Positions 1 to 5,519 of a stretch of 5,519 bases of DNA are shown one piece after another. The stretch comes from Thermohalobaculum sp964475765 (lineage in GTDB: Bacteria > Pseudomonadota > Alphaproteobacteria > Rhodobacterales > Rhodobacteraceae): the NCBI GenBank assembly GCA_964475765.1, contig CAYYZH010000254.1:1-5519 (forward strand). The letters run 5' to 3'. The notes under the pieces are model-generated. The model saw only the letters and a list, made by a program, of their open reading frames with translations, was not told where the DNA came from and ran no database searches. The stretch's first letter is position 1. Every line of letters starts with the position of its first letter. The translations under genes were made by a program, and so were the position numbers.

Positions 1-650
1 AGGGAACAAAGTCCCGGCAGCGCCCATGAAATCGGCACACGCAGCCCGCCAGTGTGTCTGATCAGAGGCGGAAAACTATAACCCGTCGCGAGGGCAACTT
101 TGGTCGCAGCGCAATCAATCGACGGATTCTCCCAACGACTGGAGGGATTTCAGATCTCAGGTCAGGAGGTGCAACCGCGCGTATTGGTCGTGCAGTTCAC
201 AGATACGGAAGAGTATTCTGTTTCAGAGGGTGAGGAGGGAGAAGCGGGCCTTCCAGTGGAAGGATCGCCCGACGAACGGGTTTGCGAACTTTGAATACAC
301 CAACGGCTTCTAGAATCAGGGCCGACAGTGCTCAGCCCGGAGCTTGAGTATCCATATTCTCTTGAAAGCTTAGGCCGCTCAAATGAAACCTTGGATTTGC
401 ATCATGATGTGACAGGTTCAGTTTCAGGCCTTTGTCCTTGGGCAGAACCGTTTCCCCTTTATCGATCTCGGACAAGTGGTCGACTTCATGACCGTGATCA
501 CTTACGCCATGGAAGATGCCCGTGCCCAAGTTCGCGTTGTCGCAGGTGAGCGCAGTCTAAATTGTTATCGGCTCAAGAAATCCTGCACTGTACGGTTGAC
601 GCAGGCGGAGACTGACACCAAAGCAAGACCAACCGGTGAGATCACTTTCC
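1..650. other. Upstream region with no recognisable gene
   Basis: I see no convincing gene here. The + strand frames are short: one runs from the window edge to a stop at 79-81, one from a TTG at 100 to 294, and one from 328 to 549. A further frame is open from about 413 to 706. None has a good ribosome binding site at its start, and none gives a protein I recognise. The minus strand is also broken by stops, with only a 65-codon frame at 332-529. The stretch may be a decayed gene or plain intergenic DNA. I found no divergently transcribed regulator (LysR, GntR, or TctD/TctE type) and no good sigma-70 promoter pair. Confidence 0.5.
245..271. repeat. Small inverted repeat (7-bp arms, 1-nt centre)
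   Basis: CCTTCCA at 249-255 is followed by one G and its exact reverse complement TGGAAGG at 257-263. CGGG at 245-248 and CCCG at 268-271 can extend the structure with a small asymmetric bulge. The one-base centre cannot form an RNA loop without opening the inner pairs, so a protein-binding dyad is as likely as a hairpin. No gene starts close by, and chance is a real alternative. Confidence 0.3.
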
Positions 651-652
651 GG
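633..652 (+). promoter_or_regulatory. Dyad just upstream of the leader SD
   Basis: CCGG at 633-636 can pair with CCGG at 649-652. Nested inside, GTGA at 636-639 faces TCAC at 642-645 across two bases; the two pairings share G636. The right arm runs into the first two bases of the strong SD at 651-657, so the structure could mask that SD or serve as a short operator. This is read from the sequence only; no known operator consensus is matched. Confidence 0.25.
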
Positions 653-657
653 AGGAG
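651..657 (+). promoter_or_regulatory. Strong Shine-Dalgarno for a 14-codon leader ORF
   Basis: GGAGGAG lies four bases before the ATG at 662. It is a better SD than the one in front of tctC (GGGAG at 716-720). Such a strong site ahead of so short a frame is what draws attention to the leader ORF. Confidence 0.45.
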
Positions 658-661
658 CAAA

Positions 662-706
662 ATGGGAGGGCCAATCGCGGACCGATGGCCCGTGCCTCCT
701 ATCTAA
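662..706 (+). CDS. Putative 14-residue leader peptide (uORF) before tctC
   Basis: The ATG at 662 follows GGAGGAG at 651-657 and reads MGGPIADRWPVPPI before a TAA at 704-706. The stop is 20 nt before the tctC ATG at 727, close enough for reinitiation or coupling. The peptide is proline-rich and has adjacent prolines near its end (PVPPI), a context known to slow ribosomes in the absence of EF-P. It also contains a hairpin-forming sequence (669-690). No amino-acid run suggests classical attenuation by charged tRNA. The frame stays open upstream to about 413, so it could be the tail of a decayed longer frame, but no upstream start has an equally good SD. The peptide is not recognised, and its function is inferred only from position. 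Confidence 0.35.
   Translation: MGGPIADRWPVPPI
669..690 (+). promoter_or_regulatory. Leader hairpin inside the uORF
   Basis: GGCC (669-672) plus ATCG (674-677) pairs with CGAT (683-686) plus GGCC (687-690). This gives eight base pairs with one bulged A (673) and a five-base loop (678-682). It sits wholly inside the 14-codon leader frame, so a translating ribosome would melt it. There is no U-run after it, so it is not an intrinsic terminator by itself. Confidence 0.4.
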
Positions 707-715
707 ACAATGATC

Positions 716-720
716 GGGAG
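716..720 (+). promoter_or_regulatory. Ribosome binding site of tctC
   Basis: GGGAG at 716-720 lies six bases before the ATG at 727 and decides the start. The alternative in-frame ATG at 685 has its nearest purine-rich tract (664-670) 14 bases away and would put extra non-signal residues in front of the signal peptide. Confidence 0.7.
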
Positions 721-726
721 AAAAAG

Positions 727-1818
727 ATGACAGAGATCGCTAAATTGACACGCCGCGCCTTCGTTGCACTCGCAACTGCTTCGGCGCTGGTCACTGCTCC
801 GGCCTCGGCTCTTGACCTTAGCGGAAAGACCGTTGAATGGACAATACCGTTCAGCGAAAAGGGCGGATCAGCCAAATGGGCCAACTTCTTCGCGCCGCTC
901 CTATCCGAAGCACTTCCGGGCAATCCAACAGTAGTGGTCAAGTTTATGCCAGGTGCGGGCTCAACCAAAGGTGCAAATTGGTTCCAGAACCAGTCGGATG
1001 GCGACGGCACAGTACTGTTCGGATCGAGCGGTTCGACCCAATTCCCGTACCTATTGGGCGACCCGCGTGTACGATACGAGTATAACGACTGGGAAGTCGT
1101 GATGGCCTCTGGCACCGGAGGCGTGGCGTACTTGACCCCGGATATCGGGGCAAAGTTCGATGGCTCAGCCAACGGTCTGAAGGGTGAGAGCTTCATCTAT
1201 GGCAGCCAGGGCGCGACACGCCTGGATTTGGTCCCGTTGCTGGCCTGGAAGATGTTGGGCATGAACGTCGAACCGGTCTTCGGCATCAAGGGTCGCGGTG
1301 ACGGGCGCCTGATGTTCGAACGGGGAGAGGCGAACATCGACTACCAAACGTCCTCGGGCTACCTGAAAGGCTCGGCTGCCCTGGTAGAGGCTGGCACTGC
1401 CACGCCAATGATGACTTGGGGCGCTCTGGACAGCGATGGCAACATCGTGCGCGATCCGACCTTCCCGGACATGCCAACCTTTAAGGAGGTTTGCGAGGCG
1501 ACCGACGGCTGCGAGACCAGCGGAGAGCAGTGGGATGCCTGGAAAGCGTTCTTCGTTGCGGGTTTCCCGGCGCAGAAGATGGCCTTCCTTCCCAAGGGCA
1601 CAGCCCCAGAGATTGTGGCAGCCTTTGCCGAAGCGTTTGCCAAGGTGCAGGCCCGTCCGGACTTCGCAGAGATTTCGGCCAAGCGGCTGGGCAAGTACCC
1701 GATGTACACGGGGGAAGGTGCAGAGAGTGCGATGAAAACCGCTATCACGGTAAACGATACAGCCAAGGCTTTCGTCAAAACCTGGCTGGCTGAGGACTAT
1801 GGCGTCGTTCTCGAATGA
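727..1818 (+). CDS. tctC: TctC/Bug-family periplasmic solute-binding protein of a TTT transporter
   Basis: This 363-residue protein is the extracytoplasmic receptor of a tripartite tricarboxylate transporter: it binds a carboxylate ligand in the periplasm and delivers it to the TctAB membrane part. The N-terminus has a twin-arginine signal: T8-R-R-A-F-V-A fits S/T-R-R-x-F, a hydrophobic stretch follows to about residue 24, and an A-x-A type site lies near A28. The mature part opens with Bug-type motifs: VEWTIPFSEKGGS (about 36-48), the PGAGSTKGAN loop (75-84) and DGDGTVLFGSSGS (91-103). A FLPKGTAPEIV segment near the C-terminus matches the family's LPxGTPxxIV pattern. It is longer than the usual 300-330 residues, with extra sequence around residues 240-270 that carries C256 and C262. 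The ATG at 727 was chosen for its SD and signal peptide. It is the first main gene of the operon. The ligand cannot be read from sequence. Confidence 0.88.
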   Translation: MTEIAKLTRRAFVALATASALVTAPASALDLSGKTVEWTIPFSEKGGSAKWANFFAPLLSEALPGNPTVVVKFMPGAGSTKGANWFQNQSDGDGTVLFGSSGSTQFPYLLGDPRVRYEYNDWEVVMASGTGGVAYLTPDIGAKFDGSANGLKGESFIYGSQGATRLDLVPLLAWKMLGMNVEPVFGIKGRGDGRLMFERGEANIDYQTSSGYLKGSAALVEAGTATPMMTWGALDSDGNIVRDPTFPDMPTFKEVCEATDGCETSGEQWDAWKAFFVAGFPAQKMAFLPKGTAPEIVAAFAEAFAKVQARPDFAEISAKRLGKYPMYTGEGAESAMKTAITVNDTAKAFVKTWLAEDYGVVLE

Positions 1819-1827
1819 CTTGAGTTA

Positions 1828-1851
1828 AGGGTGGGCATAATGGCCCACCCT
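1828..1851 (+). promoter_or_regulatory. Perfect 9-bp intercistronic stem-loop between tctC and tctA
   Basis: AGGGTGGGC (1828-1836) pairs perfectly with GCCCACCCT (1843-1851) around a six-base loop (1837-1842). It begins ten bases after the tctC stop codon and ends 20 bases before the permease ATG. No T-run follows, so a full intrinsic terminator is unlikely. In binding-protein/permease operons, such structures commonly stabilise the 3' end of the receptor mRNA or cause partial termination, so that receptor is made in excess over permease. That role is inferred here. Confidence 0.65.
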
Positions 1852-1871
1852 GAACAGACACGGGAACAGTC

Positions 1872-3902
1872 ATGGATATTCTCGCCACAGCCGGGCCTGC
1901 ACTGGCCGACGCCTTCGGCCTGATTATCCAGCCGCAGGTCCTGGGCTTTCTGGTCCTGGGCGTTGTTATGGGATTGGCGGTTGGTGTGTTTCCCGGCCTT
2001 GGTGGCATTGCCGGGCTATCGCTTGTACTCCCCTTCATGTTCGGCATGGACCCGATCCTCGGTCTTGCCTTGATGATCGGCATGGTTGCCGTCGTGCCGA
2101 CCTCGGATACGTTTGCCTCGGTTCTGATGGGCATTCCCGGTTCTTCGGCCTCTCAGGCAACGGTGCTGGATGGTTTTCCGATGGCAAAGAATGGTGAGGC
2201 AGCACGGGCGTTGTCGGCTGCTTTTGCCTCGTCCCTTTTTGGCGGACTGGTGGGCGCCTGTTTCCTGACAATCTTCATTCTGATCGCCCGACCCATCGTT
2301 CTAGAATTCCGCACGCCCGAAATGCTGATGATTACTATCTTCGGCCTTTCGATGGTCGCAATCCTTGCCGGACGGATACCTCTGAAAGGCCTGGCCGCCG
2401 CGGGCCTGGGCATGATGATCGGTACCATCGGTGAGGGTGCCTCGGCCGGGGCACTTCGCATGTCCACTTATGACACGCCATACCTGATTGACGGCTTGAA
2501 GCTGGTCATCGTCGGTCTGGGCATTTTTGCGATTCCGGAGATTGTCGCCTTGCTGCGCCAGGATCGGTCGATCTCAAAAACCTCGACGCTCGGCGCTGGC
2601 TGGTTCGACGGCGTCAAGGACTGGTTTGCCAACAAATGGCTATCGATGCGGTGCTCGCTGATCGGCGTGGTGGTAGGTGTGATCCCAGGCCTTGGCGGTT
2701 CCGTGGTTGACTGGATCGCCTATGGCCACACGGTACAGTCGACCGGGAACCGCGAGAACTTCGGCAAAGGCGAAGTCCGCGGCGTTATTGGACCTGAGTC
2801 CTCGAACAACGCGAAGGAGGGTGGGGGTCTGGTGCCGACCTTGCTGTTTGGTATTCCCGGATCAGGTTCCATGGCAATCTTCATCGGAGCGATTGCGCTG
2901 CTGGGGTCCGGAGATATCGAGGTCGGTCCCAACATGCTGCGCGACAACCTCGATGTCACCTACTCTATCGTCTGGCTATTGGCGCTGGCCAATGTGGTGG
3001 GTACGGTCCTGTGCATCGCGGCGTCGGGCGGCATTGCGAAGATGACCACCATTCGCTTTACCCTGCTGGCACCATTCCTGTTCATGCTGATCTCGTTTGC
3101 CGCGTTCCAGTCGGGGCAGAACCTGATGGATCTGGTAGCGCTGTTCTCAATTGGCCTGATCGGCATCCTTCTGCGCAGGTTCGACTGGTCGCGCCCGGCT
3201 TTCCTAATCGGTTTCGTATTGGCGGATCCGGCGGAAACGTTCGCCAATCAGGCTGTTCAGATCGCAACCTTCCGCTTCAAGAAGGGCATGGCCGAGGGCT
3301 TGGAATTCATCTTCTCGCCCATTGTGATCGTGCTGCTGATAATAACAGCCATCTCGGTTGTGATCGGGTTGCGTCAGGCCAAGAATATCATGCCCGAGGG
3401 CGATGTGCAGTCGAACTCGAAGCGCGCGCCAATGATCTTCGCAGCCGCCATTCTGGCGTATGTGTTTGTCGCGTTCACCAACGCTTGGATGATCCCGGTC
3501 AGTCAGCATGCCGATCGGGTATTTCCGATGTTCGTTGGTGCGGTGACAATTGTCGCGCTGGTGTTGCTGTTGATCCAGATGATGCGGCGGCCCGAGACAC
3601 ACACGATCTTCGCCGACAAAGAATCGCATGGAGATGACGCTGAGGCGCCCCACGGGCTTTGGGGCACGCTCGCGTGGTTCCTTGGCCTTCTCGTACTGAA
3701 TTCGCTGATTGGGTTCATTCTGGCGCTGGCGATCTTCCTTATCCTGTTCTTCCGCTTGCGGGCAGATGAAACCAACAGCCGGGCGCTGGTCTTGACAGGC
3801 GCGGGGATCGCCTTCATGTGCTTTATGGCTTGGGTGTTAAACCGAGATTTTCCGCCTGGTTTGTTGCAGGCTTACACAAACCTTCCTTGGCCGTTGACCT
3901 GA
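1872..3902 (+). CDS. tctA: TctA permease fused to a C-terminal TctB domain (TTT transporter)
   Basis: This 676-residue inner-membrane protein joins the large TTT permease TctA (about 1-505) to the small subunit TctB (about 518-676). The TctA part shows the family's duplicated motifs: GVFPGLGG (38-45) with GIPGSSASQATVLDGFPMA (87-105) in the first half, and GVIPGLGG (269-276) with GPESSNNA (307-314) and GIPGSGSMA (327-335) in the second. FGKGEVRG (297-304) is also typical. Hydrophobic spans cover most of the rest. A polar linker (about 503-518) leads to a four- or five-span TctB-like domain with FPMFVGA (551-557) and a DFPPGLL tail (659-665). TctA is usually about 500 residues and TctB about 150, so the length fits a complete fusion. 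A modest SD, GGGAA at 1862-1866, precedes the ATG by five bases. The 53-nt gap from tctC and the 7-nt gap to the next gene indicate one operon. Confidence 0.92.
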   Translation: MDILATAGPALADAFGLIIQPQVLGFLVLGVVMGLAVGVFPGLGGIAGLSLVLPFMFGMDPILGLALMIGMVAVVPTSDTFASVLMGIPGSSASQATVLDGFPMAKNGEAARALSAAFASSLFGGLVGACFLTIFILIARPIVLEFRTPEMLMITIFGLSMVAILAGRIPLKGLAAAGLGMMIGTIGEGASAGALRMSTYDTPYLIDGLKLVIVGLGIFAIPEIVALLRQDRSISKTSTLGAGWFDGVKDWFANKWLSMRCSLIGVVVGVIPGLGGSVVDWIAYGHTVQSTGNRENFGKGEVRGVIGPESSNNAKEGGGLVPTLLFGIPGSGSMAIFIGAIALLGSGDIEVGPNMLRDNLDVTYSIVWLLALANVVGTVLCIAASGGIAKMTTIRFTLLAPFLFMLISFAAFQSGQNLMDLVALFSIGLIGILLRRFDWSRPAFLIGFVLADPAETFANQAVQIATFRFKKGMAEGLEFIFSPIVIVLLIITAISVVIGLRQAKNIMPEGDVQSNSKRAPMIFAAAILAYVFVAFTNAWMIPVSQHADRVFPMFVGAVTIVALVLLLIQMMRRPETHTIFADKESHGDDAEAPHGLWGTLAWFLGLLVLNSLIGFILALAIFLILFFRLRADETNSRALVLTGAGIAFMCFMAWVLNRDFPPGLLQAYTNLPWPLT

Positions 3903-3909
3903 GACGCAA

Positions 3910-4986
3910 ATGCCTCAACGCGCGATCCCCTATCTCTTCATGCGGGGCGGCACCTCTCGCGGGCCGTTCTTCAATCGGGCCGATCTGCCGGACGATCTGG
4001 ACGAACTGGCCGAGGTTTTGATCAAGGTCATCGGCGCGGGCCATCCTCTGAACATCGACGGAATCGGCGGCGGTGCAGCGGTGACCACCAAAGTCGCCAT
4101 GTTGTCACCGTCGAACGATGACTGGGCCGAGATCGACTATTTCTTCGCCCAGGTCAGCGTCGAGGACAGGCTGGTTGATTACAAACCCACTTGTGGAAAC
4201 ATGCTAACCGCCGTTGGACCCGCCGCTATAGAAATGGGGATGATCCAGCCCACAGGTGATGAGACGCAAGTCCGCATCCGCGCGGTGAACACCGGGGCGG
4301 CGGTGGTGTCATTGGTCCAAACTCCAAGCGGTAACGTTGAGTACCAGGGGGACTGGAAAGTCGACGGCATCCCAGGCCACGCCGCCCCGGTTCGGTTGGA
4401 CTTTCGCGAGGTGACGGGTGCCGTGACCGGCGCGCTGTTGCCCACCGGCAATTTGCGGGACGAGTTCGGCGGCATCGAGGTTACCTGCATGGACGTGGCC
4501 ATGCCGGTCGTCATGGCGCGTGCGGATGCATTTGGGCTGACGGGGTTTGAAACCCGCGAGGAATTGGACGCCAACCGGGATTTCTTCAGACGGATGGAAG
4601 CGATACGCCTTCAGGCGGGCGAAGCCATGGGTATGGGCGACGTTACCACGTCAGTCACGCCGAAATTCGCGATCTTGTCTCCAGCGCGCGCCGGTGGATC
4701 AATCTCGGCCCGGTATTTCATGCCATGGCAAACTCATCCGACATTGGCGGTGACCGGTGCACAGTGCATTGCGGCCTGTGCGCTGGCACCGGGCTCGGTG
4801 GCAGACGGGCTTTGGATCCGTCCCAATGCGAATCCTGTAGACATGAGACTGGAACATCCAACCGGCAGGATCGACGTTGCGATAGACTTTGAGAATGACG
4901 TTGATGGCTTTCGGGTCCGTTCTGCGGGTCTTACACGAACCGCACGAAAAATCGCCTCCGGACAATTGTTTGTCGCCGTTGAGTAG
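3910..4986 (+). CDS. PrpF-superfamily isomerase, 4-oxalomesaconate tautomerase-like (GalD/LigU type)
   Basis: This 358-residue, probably cytoplasmic enzyme belongs to the PrpF family, which shifts a double bond in unsaturated di- and tricarboxylates. Members include 4-oxalomesaconate tautomerase (GalD, LigU), PrpF aconitate isomerase and methylitaconate isomerase. Visible family motifs are MRGGTSRG (11-18), DGIGGGAAVTTKVA (50-63), DYFFAQV (76-82), VDYKPTCGN (89-97), GALLPTGN (174-181), VTCMD (191-195) and EHPTGRIDV (315-323). K61 and C95, 34 residues apart, match the lysine and cysteine I recall as the catalytic pair in PrpF and LigU. The DGIGG...KVA and VDY..xCGN wording is closer to GalD than to PrpF proper (DGMGG...SKT, VDW). 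Length matches GalD (about 360). The ATG is 7 nt after the permease stop with no good SD, which suggests translational coupling. The exact substrate is inferred, not shown: aconitate-like acids remain possible. Confidence 0.85.
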   Translation: MPQRAIPYLFMRGGTSRGPFFNRADLPDDLDELAEVLIKVIGAGHPLNIDGIGGGAAVTTKVAMLSPSNDDWAEIDYFFAQVSVEDRLVDYKPTCGNMLTAVGPAAIEMGMIQPTGDETQVRIRAVNTGAAVVSLVQTPSGNVEYQGDWKVDGIPGHAAPVRLDFREVTGAVTGALLPTGNLRDEFGGIEVTCMDVAMPVVMARADAFGLTGFETREELDANRDFFRRMEAIRLQAGEAMGMGDVTTSVTPKFAILSPARAGGSISARYFMPWQTHPTLAVTGAQCIAACALAPGSVADGLWIRPNANPVDMRLEHPTGRIDVAIDFENDVDGFRVRSAGLTRTARKIASGQLFVAVE

Positions 4987-5007
4987 CAGATTTTCTAGGG
5001 CTGGCTC

Positions 5008-5037
5008 TTTCAGGTCGGGCGCCACCATTGCCTGAAA
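5008..5037 (+). terminator. Weak inverted repeat after the operon, possible terminator
   Basis: TTTCAGG (5008-5014) pairs with CCTGAAA (5031-5037) across a 16-base loop, 22 nt after the tautomerase stop codon. The loop is long and only a short mixed pyrimidine stretch follows, with no clean T-run. It is the only dyad I see in the 4987-5170 gap that could end the operon transcript. A Rho-dependent end is equally possible. Confidence 0.2.
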
Positions 5038-5173
5038 CTATCCACCATGTTTCCTTCCTTGTGCGAAAGTTTGGTAGGTACGAACTCGGACTACTCAGGA
5101 CTATCGCTTGAGCCGCGTAGCTGAGCGTGCCGCCTTCAATGATCAGAGCTGGATGGTCCGGCTAGTGGCGTGC

Positions 5174-5491
5174 GACTGTGTGAAGGGATATACGTCATTC
5201 GCCTGGATCGACCGCCTGCGCCCGTCTGGCGTACGCATATCGATGGACGGCAAGGGCCGGCTCCTGGACAACATATTCGTCGAGCGGCTGTGGCGGTCAC
5301 TGAAAAACGAATGCGTTTATCTGCAAGCATGGGAAACCGGATCGGATGCCCGTGCCAGGATCAGAAAGTGGGTTGGGTTCTACAATCATAGGCGACCCAA
5401 CAGCGCACATGGCGGCAAGCCGCCAGCCATGGTCTACTGGTTAGAGAAAAGTGAGATGCAACCCGGTCAGCAGGAGCGGAGAGTAGCTTAA
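5174..5491 (+). pseudogene. 3' remnant of an IS3-family transposase (OrfB, DDE domain)
   Basis: The translated tail of an IS3-type OrfB is clear from about TSFAWIDRLR onward, through GVRISMDGKGR, DNIFVERLWRSLKNE, WETGSDARA, FYNHRRPNSA and GGKPPAMVYW to a stop at 5489-5491. The E in FVERLW is the likely catalytic glutamate. An aspartate encoded at 5174-5176 lies with exactly 35 residues between it and that glutamate, as in DD(35)E enzymes, but the usual DQGSQ context around it is degraded (DCVKG). Upstream, the frame stays open to a TTG at 5108 but no longer resembles a transposase. The first catalytic aspartate, the rest of the rve domain and OrfA are absent. About 105 of the usual 270-300 OrfB residues remain, so this copy cannot be active. 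Confidence 0.82.
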
Positions 5492-5519
5492 GGAACCTCC
5501 GAAACTGTCCAAGGATTGG
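5174..5519 (+). mobile_element. Right part of a truncated IS3-family insertion sequence
   Basis: The element is represented by the 3' end of its transposase gene plus 28 bases after the stop codon. Those bases contain a CCTCCGAAACTGTCCAAGGA stretch, of the kind I would expect just inside an IS3 terminal inverted repeat. The actual terminus (an end of the TG...CA type) would lie just past the window edge and cannot be confirmed. No left end or matching inverted repeat was found in the window. The truncation point falls between the operon end (4986) and about 5174. Confidence 0.6.

Noticed and set aside
57..66. TCTGATCAGA 10-bp palindrome
   Set aside because: The flanking bases do not extend the symmetry and no gene start lies nearby.
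400..409. CATCATGATG perfect 10-bp palindrome
   Set aside because: Short, with no extension into the flanks and about 320 bp from the nearest gene start; chance is sufficient.
596..624. TTGACG at 596-601 as a -35 box
   Set aside because: No acceptable -10 hexamer lies 16-18 bases downstream (the bases there read about CAAAGC), so I do not call a promoter.
593..635. CGGTTG...CAACCG inverted repeat with a 31-base loop
   Set aside because: Only six pairs with a long loop; too weak to support a structure.
685..726. Alternative upstream ATG for tctC at 685
   Set aside because: It would add 14 residues (MARASYLNNDREKK) before a complete signal peptide and lacks an SD at proper spacing, while the ATG at 727 has GGGAG six bases upstream.
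699..1196. 165-codon open frame on the minus strand opposite tctC
   Set aside because: It lies wholly across the leader and the tctC coding region, gives no recognisable protein, and is explained by GC-rich codon usage of tctC.
1359..1778. 139-codon minus-strand frame opposite the 3' half of tctC
   Set aside because: Same reason: a compositional shadow of a well-supported gene.
3011..3637. 208-codon + strand frame inside the permease gene
   Set aside because: It overlaps the TctA-TctB frame, whose motifs are unmistakable. Its own translation has no membrane or domain pattern.
3204..3653. 149-codon minus-strand frame opposite the TctA/TctB junction
   Set aside because: Histidine- and glutamine-rich shadow translation of a membrane-protein coding strand, with no independent support.
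1..5519. CRISPR array, tRNA or rRNA genes, toxin-antitoxin or phage genes
   Set aside because: I saw no regularly spaced repeats, no cloverleaf or rRNA-like sequence, and no coding frame resembling such proteins.

Overview
The window looks like a piece of an alphaproteobacterial chromosome or large replicon, most likely from the Rhodobacteraceae/Roseobacter group. The basis is moderately high GC with GC-rich third codon positions, a tripartite tricarboxylate transporter (TTT) operon, and an IS3-type transposase remnant whose C-terminal style (GGKPPA...VYW...QQ..RVA ending) I associate with that group. The assignment is from memory of families, not from a search.

Layout. Positions 1-650 hold no gene I can recognise: all frames are short or broken, and there are a few small dyads. 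Positions 633-720 form a compact leader. It has a small dyad, a very strong Shine-Dalgarno (SD) sequence in front of a 14-codon open frame, a hairpin inside that frame, and a CCTCCT tract that could pair with either nearby SD. Three co-directional genes follow: a TctC/Bug-type periplasmic solute receptor with a twin-arginine signal (727-1818), a TctA permease fused to a TctB domain in one polypeptide (1872-3902), and a PrpF-superfamily isomerase closest to 4-oxalomesaconate tautomerase (GalD/LigU type; 3910-4986). A perfect 9-bp stem-loop separates receptor and permease. The tautomerase starts 7 nt after the permease stop. After a 180-nt stretch with no recognised gene comes the 3' part of an IS3-family transposase gene (about 5174-5491), whose 5' part is missing.

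How the genes fit together. The receptor would capture a carboxylated compound in the periplasm, and the TctA-TctB fusion would carry it across the inner membrane. The tautomerase would then move a double bond in the imported compound or in a catabolite of it. The tight spacing suggests one transcript. The natural reading is uptake and first processing of an unsaturated tri- or dicarboxylate, or of an aromatic acid whose ring-cleavage product reaches 4-oxalomesaconate. No ring-cleavage dioxygenase, hydratase, aldolase or regulator lies in the window, so the substrate stays open.

I see no clearly novel defence or mobile system. The most interesting points are the leader architecture before tctC, the intercistronic hairpin, and the pairing of a TTT transporter with a GalD-like tautomerase next to an insertion-sequence scar.
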